Source of the DNA: Campylobacter concisus
Lineage (GTDB): Bacteria > Campylobacterota > Campylobacteria > Campylobacterales > Campylobacteraceae
Length of the DNA: 64,000 nucleotides
Reading direction: 5' to 3'
Assembly (NCBI RefSeq): GCF_015679985.1
Contig: NZ_CP049239.1
Span: 620,001 to 684,000, forward strand
In this document: in pieces, positions 19,379 through 36,617 of the stretch
How the letters are laid out: each line of letters starts with the position of its first letter
How positions within the stretch are numbered: the first letter of the stretch is position 1
Notes under the pieces: model-generated
Databases searched by the model: none
Seen by the model: only the letters and a program-made list of their open reading frames with translations
What the model was told of the DNA's origin: nothing
Translations under genes and position numbers: made by a program

Positions 19379-19437
19379 AGCCTTTACCGTCAGGTTGATT
19401 AGCAAAAGACGGAAGCAATATATATGCGGAGAAATTT
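19379..19437 (+). promoter_or_regulatory. Possible structured leader of rplA
   Basis: The rplK-rplA spacer holds a hairpin with CCGTC (19387-19391) pairing with GACGG (19408-19412), capped by an AGGTTGATTAGC-containing loop and flanked by outer GC pairs. L1 represses its own mRNA in other bacteria, so an L1-binding site is plausible here, but I did not match it to a known L1 leader structure. Confidence 0.35.
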
Positions 19438-20139
19438 ATGGGAAAAACTAGCAAGAGATTTCAAGAATTGCTCAAAAAAGTAGAGCAAGATAAAATTTAT
19501 AATCTTAGTGAGGCTATTGATACGGTCAAAACTCTAGCTTCTGCTAAATTTAATGAAACAGTTGAGATTGCATTAAAATTAAATGTTGATCCAAGACATG
19601 CTGATCAAATGGTTCGTGGTTCAGTAGTTTTGCCAGCTGGTACAGGTAAAACTGTAAGAGTTGCTGTTATTGCAAAAGATGCTAAAGCTGATGAGGCTAA
19701 AGCAGCTGGTGCTGATATTGTTGGTGCAGATGATTTGGTCGAAGATATTCAAAAAGGTATAATGAATTTTGATGTTCTTATAGCTACTCCAAATTTAATG
19801 GGCCTTGTAGGTAAGGTCGGTAGAATTTTAGGACCAAAAGGATTAATGCCAAATCCAAAAACTGGTACAGTTACAATGGATGTTGCACAAGCAGTTAATA
19901 ATGCAAAAAGTGGTCAAGTAAATTTCCGTGTTGATAAGCAAGGAAATATACATGCAGGCCTTGGTAAAGTTAATTTTACTAAAGAACAATTAAATGAAAA
20001 TATTTCAACATTTATTAAAGCGATCAATAAGCATAAGCCTGCAACTGCAAAGGGTAGATATGTTAAAAATGCTTCGTTGTCTTTGACAATGAGCCCATCT
20101 ATAGCTCTTGATACTCAAGAAGTTATGGACTTAAAATAA
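19438..20139 (+). CDS. rplA: 50S ribosomal protein L1
   Basis: Forms the L1 stalk that helps release deacylated tRNA. The 233-residue protein has the L1 signature around [18 protein letters not shown] (about residues 124-141) and the [18 protein letters not shown] segment. Ribosome site GCGGAG precedes the ATG. Length is normal for the family. Confidence 0.97.
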   Translation: MGKTSKRFQELLKKVEQDKIYNLSEAIDTVKTLASAKFNETVEIALKLNVDPRHADQMVRGSVVLPAGTGKTVRVAVIAKDAKADEAKAAGADIVGADDLVEDIQKGIMNFDVLIATPNLMGLVGKVGRILGPKGLMPNPKTGTVTMDVAQAVNNAKSGQVNFRVDKQGNIHAGLGKVNFTKEQLNENISTFIKAINKHKPATAKGRYVKNASLSLTMSPSIALDTQEVMDLK

Positions 20140-20244
20140 AACTAAAAATTAAAATTTATATCTTAGATTGGAGATAGCCGAGGCCATTGGGCTTAATTGA
20201 TTCGACCCGCTCTGCTTGAAATTACCGGTCGGAAAGGAGAAAAA
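20140..20244 (+). promoter_or_regulatory. Probable L10 autoregulatory leader upstream of rplJ
   Basis: The 105-base rplA-rplJ spacer is GC-richer than its surroundings and contains GATAGCCGAGGCCATTGG and TCTGCTTGAAATTACCGG, with short pairable segments. Its position just before rplJ fits the leader bound by the L10-L7/L12 complex in many bacteria. No formal structure match was made. Confidence 0.55.
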
Positions 20245-20730
20245 GTGACACGTAACGAAAAAACTGAAGTTGTTGCAAAATTAGAGAGTGAATTTAAAAC
20301 TGCTGAAGCTATTGTAGTTTGTGACTATCGTGGCCTTTCGGTAAAGAAACTTGAAGTTTTAAGAAATTCCGCTAAAGAACAAAATGTAAAAGTTCAGGTT
20401 ATTAAAAATACTCTTGCAAATATTGCTCTTAAAAATTCTGATAAAGTCGGAATGGAACTCAAAGATACAAATATCTATCTTTGGAGCGAAGATCAATTAG
20501 CAGTAACTAAAGTAGCCGCAAAATTTGAAGAGTCTAATGCTGATCTTTTCAAAATAAAAACAGCTTATATTGATGGCGAAGTTGCTAGCGTTGATAAAGT
20601 TAAAGCTCTATCTAAAATGCCTAGCCGTGATGAGCTTATTGCGATGCTTTTACAAGTTTGGAATGCGCCGATTCAAAATTTCACAATTGGTTTGAATGCG
20701 CTTAAAGAGAAAAAAGAACAATCAGCTTAA
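20245..20730 (+). CDS. rplJ: 50S ribosomal protein L10
   Basis: Anchors the L7/L12 stalk on the ribosome. I choose the GTG at 20245, which follows a strong GGAAAGGAG site and gives the usual 161 residues with the N-terminus [18 protein letters not shown]; an in-frame upstream start would read through the leader. The [13 protein letters not shown] segment (about 32-44) and [11 protein letters not shown] are typical. rplL follows after 29 bases. The C-terminal helices, which bind L7/L12 dimers in this family, include the IGLNALKEK end. Confidence 0.94.
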   Translation: MTRNEKTEVVAKLESEFKTAEAIVVCDYRGLSVKKLEVLRNSAKEQNVKVQVIKNTLANIALKNSDKVGMELKDTNIYLWSEDQLAVTKVAAKFEESNADLFKIKTAYIDGEVASVDKVKALSKMPSRDELIAMLLQVWNAPIQNFTIGLNALKEKKEQSA

Positions 20731-20759
20731 TTAAAATTAAAAAATAATAAGGATTAAAA

Positions 20760-21140
20760 ATGGCAATTACTAAAGAAGATGTATTAGAGTTTATATCTAA
20801 TCTTTCTGTACTTGAGCTTAGTGAACTTGTAAAAGAGTTCGAAGAGAAATTTGGTGTTAGCGCTGCTCCTGTAATGGTAGCTGGTGGCGCTGTTGCGGCA
20901 GGTGGTGCAGCAGCTGCAGCAGAGGAAAAAACAGAATTTAACATTGTTTTGGTTGATTCTGGTGATAAGAAAATCAACGTTATTAAAGTTGTTAGAGCGC
21001 TTACTGGTCTTGGTCTTAAAGAAGCTAAAGATGCAGTTGAGGGAACACCATCTGTTCTTAAAGAAGGCGTTAGCAAAGATGAGGCTGAGGCAGCTAAAAA
21101 AGAGCTTGAAGAAGCTGGTGCTAAGGTTGAACTTAAATAA
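20760..21140 (+). CDS. rplL: 50S ribosomal protein L7/L12
   Basis: Stalk protein that recruits and stimulates translational GTPases. The 126-residue form has the N-terminal dimerisation helices, an Ala/Gly-rich hinge (about residues 38-57) and the C-terminal domain with [20 protein letters not shown]. Several open frames on the other strand here are shadows of the Ala-rich hinge. A hairpin that may partly end transcription follows before rpoB. Confidence 0.97.
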   Translation: MAITKEDVLEFISNLSVLELSELVKEFEEKFGVSAAPVMVAGGAVAAGGAAAAAEEKTEFNIVLVDSGDKKINVIKVVRALTGLGLKEAKDAVEGTPSVLKEGVSKDEAEAAKKELEEAGAKVELK

Positions 21141-21167
21141 TTTTTTATTATTTGAGCTTAATATTTC

Positions 21168-21196
21168 AAGAGAGGGCACAGTCTCTCTCTTTTTTA
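21168..21196 (+). terminator. Terminator or attenuator between rplL and rpoB
   Basis: AGAGAG and CTCTCT pair around an 8-base loop and are followed by a run of T. In E. coli the rplL-rpoB gap holds a partial terminator that sets the ratio of ribosomal protein to polymerase; the same role is likely here. Confidence 0.6.
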
Positions 21197-21216
21197 AATT
21201 TTAGATGCCTTGTTAA

Positions 21217-29905
<8,689 letters not shown>

Positions 29906-29911
29906 TACTTC

Positions 29912-29931
29912 AAGCCCCTATTTTGGGGCTT
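29912..29931 (+). terminator. Terminator-like hairpin after rpoC
   Basis: AAGCCCC and GGGGCTT pair perfectly around TATTTT, 6 bases after the rpoC stop. The following T tract is short and interrupted, so it may be weak. Confidence 0.6.
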
Positions 29932-30025
29932 AACCTCTTTATAAAATTAAGTCAATTAAAAATTTACAAGCTATTAACTATCACCTAATAAAATCCTTAT
30001 CTTTAAATCACATCATGGAGAATTT

Positions 30026-30415
30026 ATGAAAAACATTGATCTTGGACTTTTATTTATACGTTTAGGACTTGGTATCTGCCTTTTTATGCATGGTTTTGGT
30101 AAAATTTTACATGGACTTAGTGGGGTAAAAGGTATATTAGTAAATGCTGGTTTGCCTGGATTTTTGGCATATTTTTCTTACCTTGGAGAGGTCTTAGCGC
30201 CCATTATGTTAATTATTGGTTTTTATTCAAGAGTAGGTGCTATCCTAGTTTTAGGCACTAGTATTACTATTTTATACTCGTACTATGGATTTACAAATTT
30301 ATTTGCATTAAATGAAGTTAATGGTTTTAAATCAGAACTTATTTACCTTTATATTGCTATTTCACTTTGTATTCTTTTGACAGGTAGTGGCAAATATGCT
30401 GTCAAACAAGACTAA
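30026..30415 (+). CDS. DoxX-family membrane protein
   Basis: A 129-residue integral membrane protein with four hydrophobic segments (about residues 8-25, 40-62, 68-87, 105-122) and the DoxX-type start LGLLFIRLGLGICLFMHGFGKILHG. DoxX family members are often linked to quinone or thiol redox and stress, but no reaction can be assigned from sequence. A GGAG ribosome site precedes ATG 30026. It appears to be a single-gene unit between rpoC and the str operon. Confidence 0.85.
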   Translation: MKNIDLGLLFIRLGLGICLFMHGFGKILHGLSGVKGILVNAGLPGFLAYFSYLGEVLAPIMLIIGFYSRVGAILVLGTSITILYSYYGFTNLFALNEVNGFKSELIYLYIAISLCILLTGSGKYAVKQD

Positions 30416-30546
30416 TGCAAAATAAAGACAGCAGAATTTTTATAAAATCAAGAATTAGGTGAGTAAGTCTAACTTATTAACCGTTATTTAAGTTTATTTT
30501 AAATAAAATTAAGTCTTTTTAATAAATTTAGTTGAAAGGAATTATT

Positions 30547-30945
30547 GTGCCAACCATAAATCAATTGGTCAGAAAAGAACGCAAGAAAGTGACCGTTAAG
30601 TCAAAATCTCCAGCGTTAAAAGAGTGCCCTCAAAGAAGAGGAGTTTGCACTAGGGTTTATACTACAACTCCTAAAAAACCAAACTCAGCTTTGAGGAAAG
30701 TTGCCAAAGTTAGGCTAACAAGTGGTTTTGAAGTCATCAGCTATATCGGCGGTGAAGGTCATAACCTACAAGAACACAGTATCGTTTTAGTTCGCGGCGG
30801 TAGGGTTAAAGACTTACCAGGTGTTAAATATCACATCGTTCGTGGTGCACTTGATACTGCTGGTGTTGCAAAAAGAACAGTTTCTCGTTCTAAATATGGT
30901 GCTAAACGCCCTAAAGCTGGCGCTGCAGCTGCAACAAAAAAGTAA
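30547..30945 (+). CDS. rpsL: 30S ribosomal protein S12
   Basis: Decoding-centre protein. GTG 30547 after GAAAGGA gives the family N-terminus [14 protein letters not shown] and 132 residues; the upstream in-frame TTG is rejected. Lys43 (TTPKKPNS) and Lys88 (GRVKDLPG), the usual sites of streptomycin-resistance changes, are wild type. The C-terminus has an Ala/Lys tail. First gene of rpsL-rpsG-fusA. Confidence 0.96.
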   Translation: MPTINQLVRKERKKVTVKSKSPALKECPQRRGVCTRVYTTTPKKPNSALRKVAKVRLTSGFEVISYIGGEGHNLQEHSIVLVRGGRVKDLPGVKYHIVRGALDTAGVAKRTVSRSKYGAKRPKAGAAAATKK

Positions 30946-31002
30946 AAATTTAGGTTCGCAGACGTTGCTAAAATTTGCAAACGTTTGAGTAAAATTTCAT
31001 AA

Positions 31003-31494
<492 letters not shown>

Positions 31495-31506
31495 GAAAGA
31501 ATTAGT

Positions 31507-33585
31507 ATGGCAGAGAGAAAAACGCCTTTACATAAGGTAAGAAATATCGGTATTGCGGCTCACATTGATGCTGGAAAGACAACTACTAGTGAGAGAATTT
31601 TATTCTTTACTGGCATGAGCCATAAAATAGGTGAGGTTCATGATGGTGCTGCTACCATGGACTGGATGGAACAAGAAAAAGAGCGTGGTATTACTATTAC
31701 TTCAGCTGCGACTACGGCATTTTGGAAGGGTTATCAAATAAACCTAATCGACACTCCGGGACACGTTGACTTTACTATCGAAGTTGAGCGTTCTATGCGT
31801 GTTCTTGACGGTGCTGTTTCAGTATTTTGTTCTGTTGGTGGTGTTCAACCACAATCGGAAACTGTTTGGAGACAAGCAAATAAATATCACGTACCAAGAA
31901 TCGTTTTTGTTAATAAAATGGATAGAATAGGTGCAAATTTCTTTAGAGTTGAAGAGCAGATTAGGGAAAGACTAAAAGCAAACCCAATTCCTATTCAAAT
32001 TCCTATAGGTGCTGAGGATAACTTTAGAGGTGTGGTTGACCTTGTAAGAATGAAAGCTTACGTTTGGAATGATGAGAAAAAACCAACTGACTATGTTGAA
32101 GAAGAAATTCCAGCTGAAGTTAAAGATAAAGCAGAAGAATATCGCGCGAAACTAATCGAAGCTGTTTCAGAGACAGATGATAGCTTGATGGAGAAATTTT
32201 TTGCTGGCGAAGAGCTAAGTGAAGAAGAAATTAAAAAAGGCATAAAAGCAGGCTGCTTGAGAATGACTATCACGCCTATGCTTTGTGGAACTGCGTTTAA
32301 AAACAAGGGTATTCAACCTCTACTTGATGCTGTTGTTGATTACTTGCCAGCTCCAGATGAAATTGAAGCTATTAAAGGCGTATATGAAGATGGTACTGAA
32401 GTAACCGTTGAAAGTACTGACAATGGTGAATTTGCAGCTCTTGCATTTAAGATCATGACCGATCCATTTGTTGGACAGCTAACATTTATTCGTGTTTATA
32501 GAGGAAGCCTTGAAAGTGGTAGCTATGCTTACAACACAGTTCAAGACTGCAAAGAGAGAATCGGTCGCTTGCTAAAAATGCACTCAAATAAACGTGAAGA
32601 GATTACTGAGCTTTTTGCTGGTGAGATCGGTGCTGTTGTTGGTCTAAAAAATACTCTAACAGGTGATACTCTAGCTAGCGAGAAAGATAAAGTTATCCTT
32701 GAAAGAATGGACTTCCCTGAGCCAGTTATTAGTGTTGCAGTTGAACCAAAAACAAAGGCAGACCAGGAAAAAATGGCAATAGCACTTCAAAAACTAGCTC
32801 AAGAAGATCCAAGTTTTAGAGTTAGTACAGACGAAGAGAGTGGTCAAACTATTATTAGCGGTATGGGTGAGCTTCACTTGGAGATCATAGTTGATCGTAT
32901 GCTTCGTGAATTTAAGGTAGATGCTGAAGTTGGACAACCACAAGTTGCTTATCGCGAAACTATTCGTAAGACAGTTGAGCAGGAATATAAGTATGCTAAA
33001 CAATCAGGCGGTCGTGGTCAATATGGTCACGTATTTTTACGTATTGAGCCGCTCCCAGCTGCTAGTGGATTTGAGTTTGTTAATGATATCAAAGGTGGTG
33101 TTGTTCCAAAAGAATATATTCCAGCTGTTGAAAAAGGTTGTAAAGAGGCACTTCAAAGTGGTGTTCTTGCTGGTTATCCAGTCGAAGATGTTAAAGTTAC
33201 ACTATTTGATGGTAGCTACCATGAAGTTGACTCGTCTGAAATGGCATTTAAACTTGCTGCTTCAATGGGCTTTAAGGAAGGTGCTAGAAAAGCAGGTGCT
33301 GTTATTCTTGAGCCTATGATGAAAGTTGAAGTAGAAACTCCAGAAGAGTATATGGGTGATGTTATAGGCGACCTTAATAAACGCCGTGGCCAAGTAAATT
33401 CAATGGATGATAGAAATGGTGTGAAGATCATTGCAGCTTATTGTCCATTAGCTCAAATGTTTGGCTATTCAACAGATCTTCGCTCAATGACTCAAGGCCG
33501 TGCAACTTATTCAATGGAATTTGATCACTACGAAGAAGTTCCTAAAAACGTAAGCGATGAGATCATTAAAAAGAGAAATGGCTAA
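31507..33585 (+). CDS. fusA: Elongation factor G
   Basis: Translocation GTPase, 692 residues. G1 motif AHIDAGKTT (about residues 18-26), switch [17 protein letters not shown] and NKMD are present, with all five domains by length. It ends the str operon; unlike in E. coli, no tuf gene follows. A hairpin after the stop may terminate transcription before tRNA-Arg. Confidence 0.98.
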   Translation: MAERKTPLHKVRNIGIAAHIDAGKTTTSERILFFTGMSHKIGEVHDGAATMDWMEQEKERGITITSAATTAFWKGYQINLIDTPGHVDFTIEVERSMRVLDGAVSVFCSVGGVQPQSETVWRQANKYHVPRIVFVNKMDRIGANFFRVEEQIRERLKANPIPIQIPIGAEDNFRGVVDLVRMKAYVWNDEKKPTDYVEEEIPAEVKDKAEEYRAKLIEAVSETDDSLMEKFFAGEELSEEEIKKGIKAGCLRMTITPMLCGTAFKNKGIQPLLDAVVDYLPAPDEIEAIKGVYEDGTEVTVESTDNGEFAALAFKIMTDPFVGQLTFIRVYRGSLESGSYAYNTVQDCKERIGRLLKMHSNKREEITELFAGEIGAVVGLKNTLTGDTLASEKDKVILERMDFPEPVISVAVEPKTKADQEKMAIALQKLAQEDPSFRVSTDEESGQTIISGMGELHLEIIVDRMLREFKVDAEVGQPQVAYRETIRKTVEQEYKYAKQSGGRGQYGHVFLRIEPLPAASGFEFVNDIKGGVVPKEYIPAVEKGCKEALQSGVLAGYPVEDVKVTLFDGSYHEVDSSEMAFKLAASMGFKEGARKAGAVILEPMMKVEVETPEEYMGDVIGDLNKRRGQVNSMDDRNGVKIIAAYCPLAQMFGYSTDLRSMTQGRATYSMEFDHYEEVPKNVSDEIIKKRNG

Positions 33586-33594
33586 TTAACCAAA

Positions 33595-33618
33595 GAAGGG
33601 CAGAGTAATCTGTCCTTC
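33595..33618 (+). terminator. Hairpin after fusA
   Basis: GAAGGGCAGA pairs with TCTGTCCTTC (one G-T pair) around GTAA, 9 bases after the fusA stop. No T tract follows, so termination efficiency is uncertain. Confidence 0.5.
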
Positions 33619-33664
33619 AAAAATTATTTATTATGATAAAATCTATCTACAAAATATATGAATT

Positions 33665-33741
33665 GTCCTCATAGCTCAGCTGGATAGAGCGTAGAATTCC
33701 TAATTCTAAGGCCACAGGTTCGAACCCTGTTGGGGACACCA
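33665..33741 (+). tRNA. tRNA-Arg (anticodon CCT)
   Basis: Acceptor GTCCTCA pairs with TGGGGAC (one T-G pair), the anticodon loop TTCCTAA gives CCT, the T arm is ACAGGTTCGAACCCTGT, and CCA is encoded. About 400 bases without a clear gene follow. Confidence 0.96.
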
Positions 33742-33844
33742 TCCATCATGCAATCATTTTTGTAAAATACAAAGTGCTCAAACAAGTGTTTTTAAAATAT
33801 ACTAAAACGTATAATAAGATATAGCAATTTATAAAAATGCTCTT

Positions 33845-34072
33845 ATGCTGATCAGCAAATAGAGTAAAAGAGAAAATACAAAGAATGGACCTTATAAAAA
33901 AGATCATAAGTTATATGCAAACAAGATCACTAATATCAAAGAAAATTTTATAAAAAGCATAATGGTAAATGACTATATTTTCATCAATCTAGTCGGTTTA
34001 TCTATATATGCATTCGTAGTGGGTTTAGCTTTTTTATCAACGCGTTATATTATTAATTTTTATCTAAACTAA
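33845..34072 (+). pseudogene. Possible remnant of a small single-helix membrane protein
   Basis: The 407-base stretch between tRNA-Arg and the rhodanese gene has no intact gene of normal quality. One frame, opened by ATG 33845, is broken by TAG at codon 6 and then stays open for about 70 codons to TAA at 34070. The downstream part is Lys/Asn-rich and ends in a good membrane helix (YIFINLVGLSIYAFVVGLAF) followed by a short tail. The only later ATG (33962) would make a 36-residue helix-only protein without a clear ribosome site. I read this as a decayed small gene, but a short functional membrane peptide is possible. Confidence 0.35.
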
Positions 34073-34148
34073 TAAATTTTATCAACAAAAATTTTTATAT
34101 ATTTAATAATCCGTGCTAATATTTCAAAAATTTATTTAAGGAGAGTAG

Positions 34149-34526
34149 ATGAAAAAAATTTTACTTTTAGGAGCTGTTTGTTGTATGTTGTCAGCTGATG
34201 TTAAAACCGTTAATATAAGCCCAGATGAGATCAAAAAATATGATCAGATTATCGATATAAGAACTCCATCTGAGTGGCAAGAGACTGGCGTTATCGCAGG
34301 TGCAAAGACTATAACTTTTAATCCAAACGATAAGAGTGCATTTTTGGAGGAGCTTTCAAAGGCAGTTGATATCAAAAAACCTATTGCTCTTGTTTGCAGA
34401 AGCGGCAGAAGAAGTACGGCAGCAGCTACATCGATAGATAGCTCAGATCTTAAGATAATAAATTTGGATGGAGGTATGAGCAGTTTGATCGAGCAAGGCT
34501 ACAAAACTACACCATATAAAAAATAG
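34149..34526 (+). CDS. Periplasmic rhodanese-domain protein
   Basis: A 125-residue protein with a signal peptide (MKKILLLGAVCCMLSA) and a single rhodanese domain. The catalytic loop is CRSGRR (Cys83 to Arg88), preceded by IDIRTPSEW and followed by LDGGMSSLIEQGY. Sulfur-carrier activity in the periplasm is likely from the family, but the substrate is unknown. AAGGAGAG is a strong ribosome site. A hairpin terminator follows, so it is probably transcribed alone. Confidence 0.88.
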   Translation: MKKILLLGAVCCMLSADVKTVNISPDEIKKYDQIIDIRTPSEWQETGVIAGAKTITFNPNDKSAFLEELSKAVDIKKPIALVCRSGRRSTAAATSIDSSDLKIINLDGGMSSLIEQGYKTTPYKK

Positions 34527-34544
34527 AAAAATTTATGATTCTAC

Positions 34545-34585
34545 ATTTGACTACAAGATAATTTTATTTTGTAGTCAAATTTTAT
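34545..34585 (+). terminator. Intrinsic terminator after the rhodanese gene
   Basis: Twelve-base arms, ATTTGACTACAA (34545-34556) and TTGTAGTCAAAT (34569-34580), pair perfectly around an AT-rich loop and run into TTTTAT. Confidence 0.7.
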
Positions 34586-34612
34586 ATCAAATAATAAAAT
34601 TTATTATTTGAT
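34586..34612. promoter_or_regulatory. 27-bp near-perfect palindrome upstream of dps (candidate operator)
   Basis: ATCAAATAATAAA and TTTATTATTTGAT form 13-base perfect arms around a single A. It lies just upstream of the expected -35 region of the dps promoter. AT-rich palindromes of this kind are typical of Fur/PerR-type sites, but the regulator cannot be named from sequence. Confidence 0.5.
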
Positions 34613-34637
34613 TAACCACCGATTAACTCTAGCTATA

Positions 34638-34643
34638 TATAAT
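34638..34643 (+). promoter_or_regulatory. Probable dps -10 element
   Basis: TATAAT within TATATATAATTT, 33 bases before the dps start codon, with the palindrome about 25 bases upstream. Expected transcription start near 34650. Confidence 0.6.
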
Positions 34644-34675
34644 TTCATCATATTTATAATAAAGAAGGAGACAAA

Positions 34676-35110
34676 ATGTCAAAAGTTATTTTACAATTAA
34701 ATGTTATTCAGGCTGATGCAAATGCACTTTATATTAAATTTCACGACCTTCACTGGAATGTAAAAGGTATTCAATTTTTTAGCGTTCATGAATACACAGA
34801 AAAGGCCTACGAAGATATGAGTGAGATATTTGACGATGCAGCTGAGAGAGCTCTTATGCTTGGTGGCAGACCTATCGTCAAGGCTGAGGAGCTAGCAAAA
34901 GTTACTCATATCAAACACGAACCAAAAGAAATTTACACTCCAACTGAGGTTTTAGAGATTGTCTTGGCTGATTATAAACACCTCTTGGGTGAGTTTAAAA
35001 AGCTTGACGAGCTTGCAGAAGGCGATACAACAACTCAAATGTATGCACAAGATCAAATCGCAAAATTTGAAAAAGCCATCTGGATGCTAAACGCAACACT
35101 TAGCAAATAA
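34676..35110 (+). CDS. dps: Dps-family ferritin-like iron-storage/DNA-protection protein
   Basis: Forms dodecamers that oxidise and store iron and protect against peroxide. The 144-residue protein has the Dps ferroxidase pattern across the dimer interface: His26 in DLHWNVKG, His38, Glu42, and Asp53 with Glu57 in FDDAAERA. The N-terminus is short, without the Lys-rich DNA-binding tail of E. coli Dps, closer to the NapA type of Helicobacter. AAGGAG site precedes the ATG. It has its own promoter and an unusual upstream palindrome. Confidence 0.94.
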   Translation: MSKVILQLNVIQADANALYIKFHDLHWNVKGIQFFSVHEYTEKAYEDMSEIFDDAAERALMLGGRPIVKAEELAKVTHIKHEPKEIYTPTEVLEIVLADYKHLLGEFKKLDELAEGDTTTQMYAQDQIAKFEKAIWMLNATLSK

Positions 35111-35115
35111 CTACT

Positions 35116-35133
35116 AGCGGGAGTTTTCCCGCT
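35116..35133 (+). terminator. GC-rich hairpin after dps
   Basis: AGCGGGA and TCCCGCT pair perfectly around GTTT, 6 bases after the dps stop. The T tract is poor, so it may serve as a weak terminator or mRNA 3' end stabiliser. Confidence 0.55.
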
Positions 35134-35138
35134 CTATC

Positions 35139-35165
35139 TAAATAAATTCTACTTTTTGGCGATAT
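35139..35165 (+). promoter_or_regulatory. FliA (sigma28) promoter
   Basis: TAAATAAA, an 11-base spacer and GGCGATAT match the bacterial sigma28 layout (TAAAGTTT-N11-GCCGATAA) in both boxes and spacing. It ends 27 bases before the 195-residue gene, so that gene is probably expressed with late flagellar genes. Confidence 0.7.
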
Positions 35166-35192
35166 TGATTTTATAAATTCTAAGGAGCCAAA

Positions 35193-35780
35193 ATGAAGAT
35201 TTCTCAAATTGCAAACTCATATAATAATTTAGGTCTAAAAGAAAATGTAAAATCAGAAATTTCACTTCATAAAGATGAAAAAGATATCTCTAAAAAAGAG
35301 TCTGAAATTATAAATTTAACAGCCAAAGACATTTCAAATAGCTACTTTTTGCAGTATCAAAAAGAGATCGTTAAAAGTAGTAGTTCAAATTTATTAGCCC
35401 AAAGCGGCTTAAGCTTTAATGCGCCTAAAAATTTATCAGAAATTTTATCAGGACTTGATCTTGCAAGTATCGGCTATAACGGTAAATCCTTAAATGAGCT
35501 AAGTAGTGACGAGACAAATGATCTTATTAGCGAGAATGGATTTTTTGGTATCGCAAATACGGTTGATAGGATAGCTAGTTTTGTGTTAAATGGTGCAGGC
35601 TATGACATAGAAAAACTAAAAGCTGGTAGAGAAGGTGTGGCAAAGGGGTTTGAGGATGCGAAGAAAATTTGGGGAGGTGAGCTCCCTGAAATTTCTCAAA
35701 AGACCATTAAAAAGACCCTTGAGACACTTGATAAAAAGATCGCCGAGCTTGGCGGTAACGTTTTAAATGTTTCAGCTTAA
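35193..35780 (+). CDS. Unknown 195-aa protein, probably in the FliA (flagellar) regulon
   Basis: No catalytic motif, signal peptide or membrane segment is evident in this 195-residue protein. The N-terminal third is Ser/Lys/Glu-rich and flexible-looking (MKISQIANSYNNLG...), the middle contains FGIANTVDRIASFVLNGAGYD, and the C-terminus is a helix (KKTLETLDKKIAELGG). Some public annotations of similar Campylobacterota proteins carry the label hydrogenase-4 component G; I see nothing supporting that here. The sigma28 promoter suggests a flagellar co-expressed protein or one exported by the flagellar apparatus. It is flanked by hairpins, so it is monocistronic. Confidence 0.8.
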   Translation: MKISQIANSYNNLGLKENVKSEISLHKDEKDISKKESEIINLTAKDISNSYFLQYQKEIVKSSSSNLLAQSGLSFNAPKNLSEILSGLDLASIGYNGKSLNELSSDETNDLISENGFFGIANTVDRIASFVLNGAGYDIEKLKAGREGVAKGFEDAKKIWGGELPEISQKTIKKTLETLDKKIAELGGNVLNVSA

Positions 35781-35781
35781 C

Positions 35782-35807
35782 TATCTTAGGCAGGCTCGCC
35801 TAAGATA
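35782..35807 (+). terminator. Hairpin after the 195-aa gene
   Basis: TATCTTAGGC and GCCTAAGATA pair perfectly (10 bases) around AGGCTC, starting 1 base after the stop codon. It is followed by AATTTATATG rather than a pure T run. Confidence 0.6.
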
Positions 35808-35881
35808 AATTTATATGATTGTGCATATAAATTTAGATACGAGCCTTTAATTTCCCGCAAAATTTATTTAATCTTAAAAGT

Positions 35882-35887
35882 TATACT
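35882..35887 (+). promoter_or_regulatory. Possible -10 element of the lipoprotein gene
   Basis: TATACT follows the T/A-rich AATCTTAAAAGT stretch, 26 bases before the lipoprotein ATG, at a normal distance for a short leader. Weak on its own. Confidence 0.4.
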
Positions 35888-35913
35888 TTGCCGTTTTACA
35901 CTAAGGAGAAGAG

Positions 35914-36351
35914 ATGAAAGCTAAAATTTTACTTCCACTGACAACTGCTATCATGTTTTTGGGTTGCTCATTTTTTGAAGACAATCCACCAGTACGAAAA
36001 CAGCCAAGACAGGTCATGCAAAATACACCAGCAAAAAGCTCGATCAAAGGTTTTATAAAAGAGGTTACTTATAAAGATTCAAAATACTGCTATGAAATAG
36101 TGGCGAGCGATACAAAAAACCACAAACTTAATAAAGCAAATTTTTGTGCAAATAGATACTATTATGATAAAGGTGACTTAGTCTATGCGACTTTTTATGC
36201 AGATAAACTTATAGATATGCTTCTTATAAAAGAGGGCGGCTCTAGTGGCTTATATAATGGTATAAAAAAGCCACAAAATGAAGTGATTATTAAAAGAAAA
36301 AATGTAAAAACAAATATAGAAGTGCCAAAAGAGGAAAAAATTTCTTTTTAA
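35914..36351 (+). CDS. Putative lipoprotein, 145 aa
   Basis: The lipobox is clear: MKAKILLPLTTAIMFLGC, with Cys18 as the acylation site. After cleavage the protein has a Pro/Gln/Arg-rich segment (about 25-45), then a small domain with two Cys (about residues 64 and 82) in a beta-rich pattern (YKDSKYCYEIV, LVYATFYADKLIDMLLI). The Lys-rich tail is probably disordered. No known family was recognised. An AAGGAGAAG site precedes the ATG, and a strong terminator lies 62 bases after the stop. Confidence 0.8.
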   Translation: MKAKILLPLTTAIMFLGCSFFEDNPPVRKQPRQVMQNTPAKSSIKGFIKEVTYKDSKYCYEIVASDTKNHKLNKANFCANRYYYDKGDLVYATFYADKLIDMLLIKEGGSSGLYNGIKKPQNEVIIKRKNVKTNIEVPKEEKISF

Positions 36352-36413
36352 TTACCGTTGATTTACTGCTTGCTTATATAATTTCAACAGCAATCAAAAC
36401 TAGAACTCCTTTT

Positions 36414-36446
36414 AAGGGGCAAAGCAACAGCCCCTTTTTCTTTTTA
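36414..36446 (+). terminator. Intrinsic terminator after the lipoprotein gene
   Basis: AAGGGGC pairs with GCCCCTT around AAAGCAACA, running directly into TTTCTTTTT. It separates the lipoprotein unit from the porin promoter. Confidence 0.8.
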
Positions 36447-36581
36447 TTCCCTTTTCCAAAAATGCTGTTTTTGAGGTTAAAATTATCAAAAATATACTTT
36501 TTTGGTTAAAATCAGTAAACGATTGGTAACAAAAATTAAAAATTTTATGATTTTTTAAGCTTTAAATTAAAATTTATAGAT

Positions 36582-36587
36582 TATAAT
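36582..36587 (+). promoter_or_regulatory. -10 element of the porin promoter
   Basis: TATAAT 30 bases before the porin ATG, with periodic A/T runs upstream as in strong Campylobacter sigma70 promoters. This predicts a short leader of about 24 bases with the AAAAGGAG ribosome site. Confidence 0.65.
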
Positions 36588-36617
36588 CGTTGTCACAAAA
36601 CCTTAAAAGGAGAAAAA

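Noticed and set aside
20702-21204. Several long open frames on both strands over rplL
   Set aside because: Ala-rich L7/L12 coding creates open alternative frames; the real protein is unambiguous.
32921-33319. 132-codon open frame in +strand inside fusA
   Set aside because: Out of frame with EF-G, Leu/Lys-rich without domains; a shadow.
35155-35180. Possible sigma54 promoter (TTGGCGATATTGAT) before the 195-aa gene
   Set aside because: The GC at the -12 position is missing at the required spacing; the sigma28 reading of the same bases fits both boxes.
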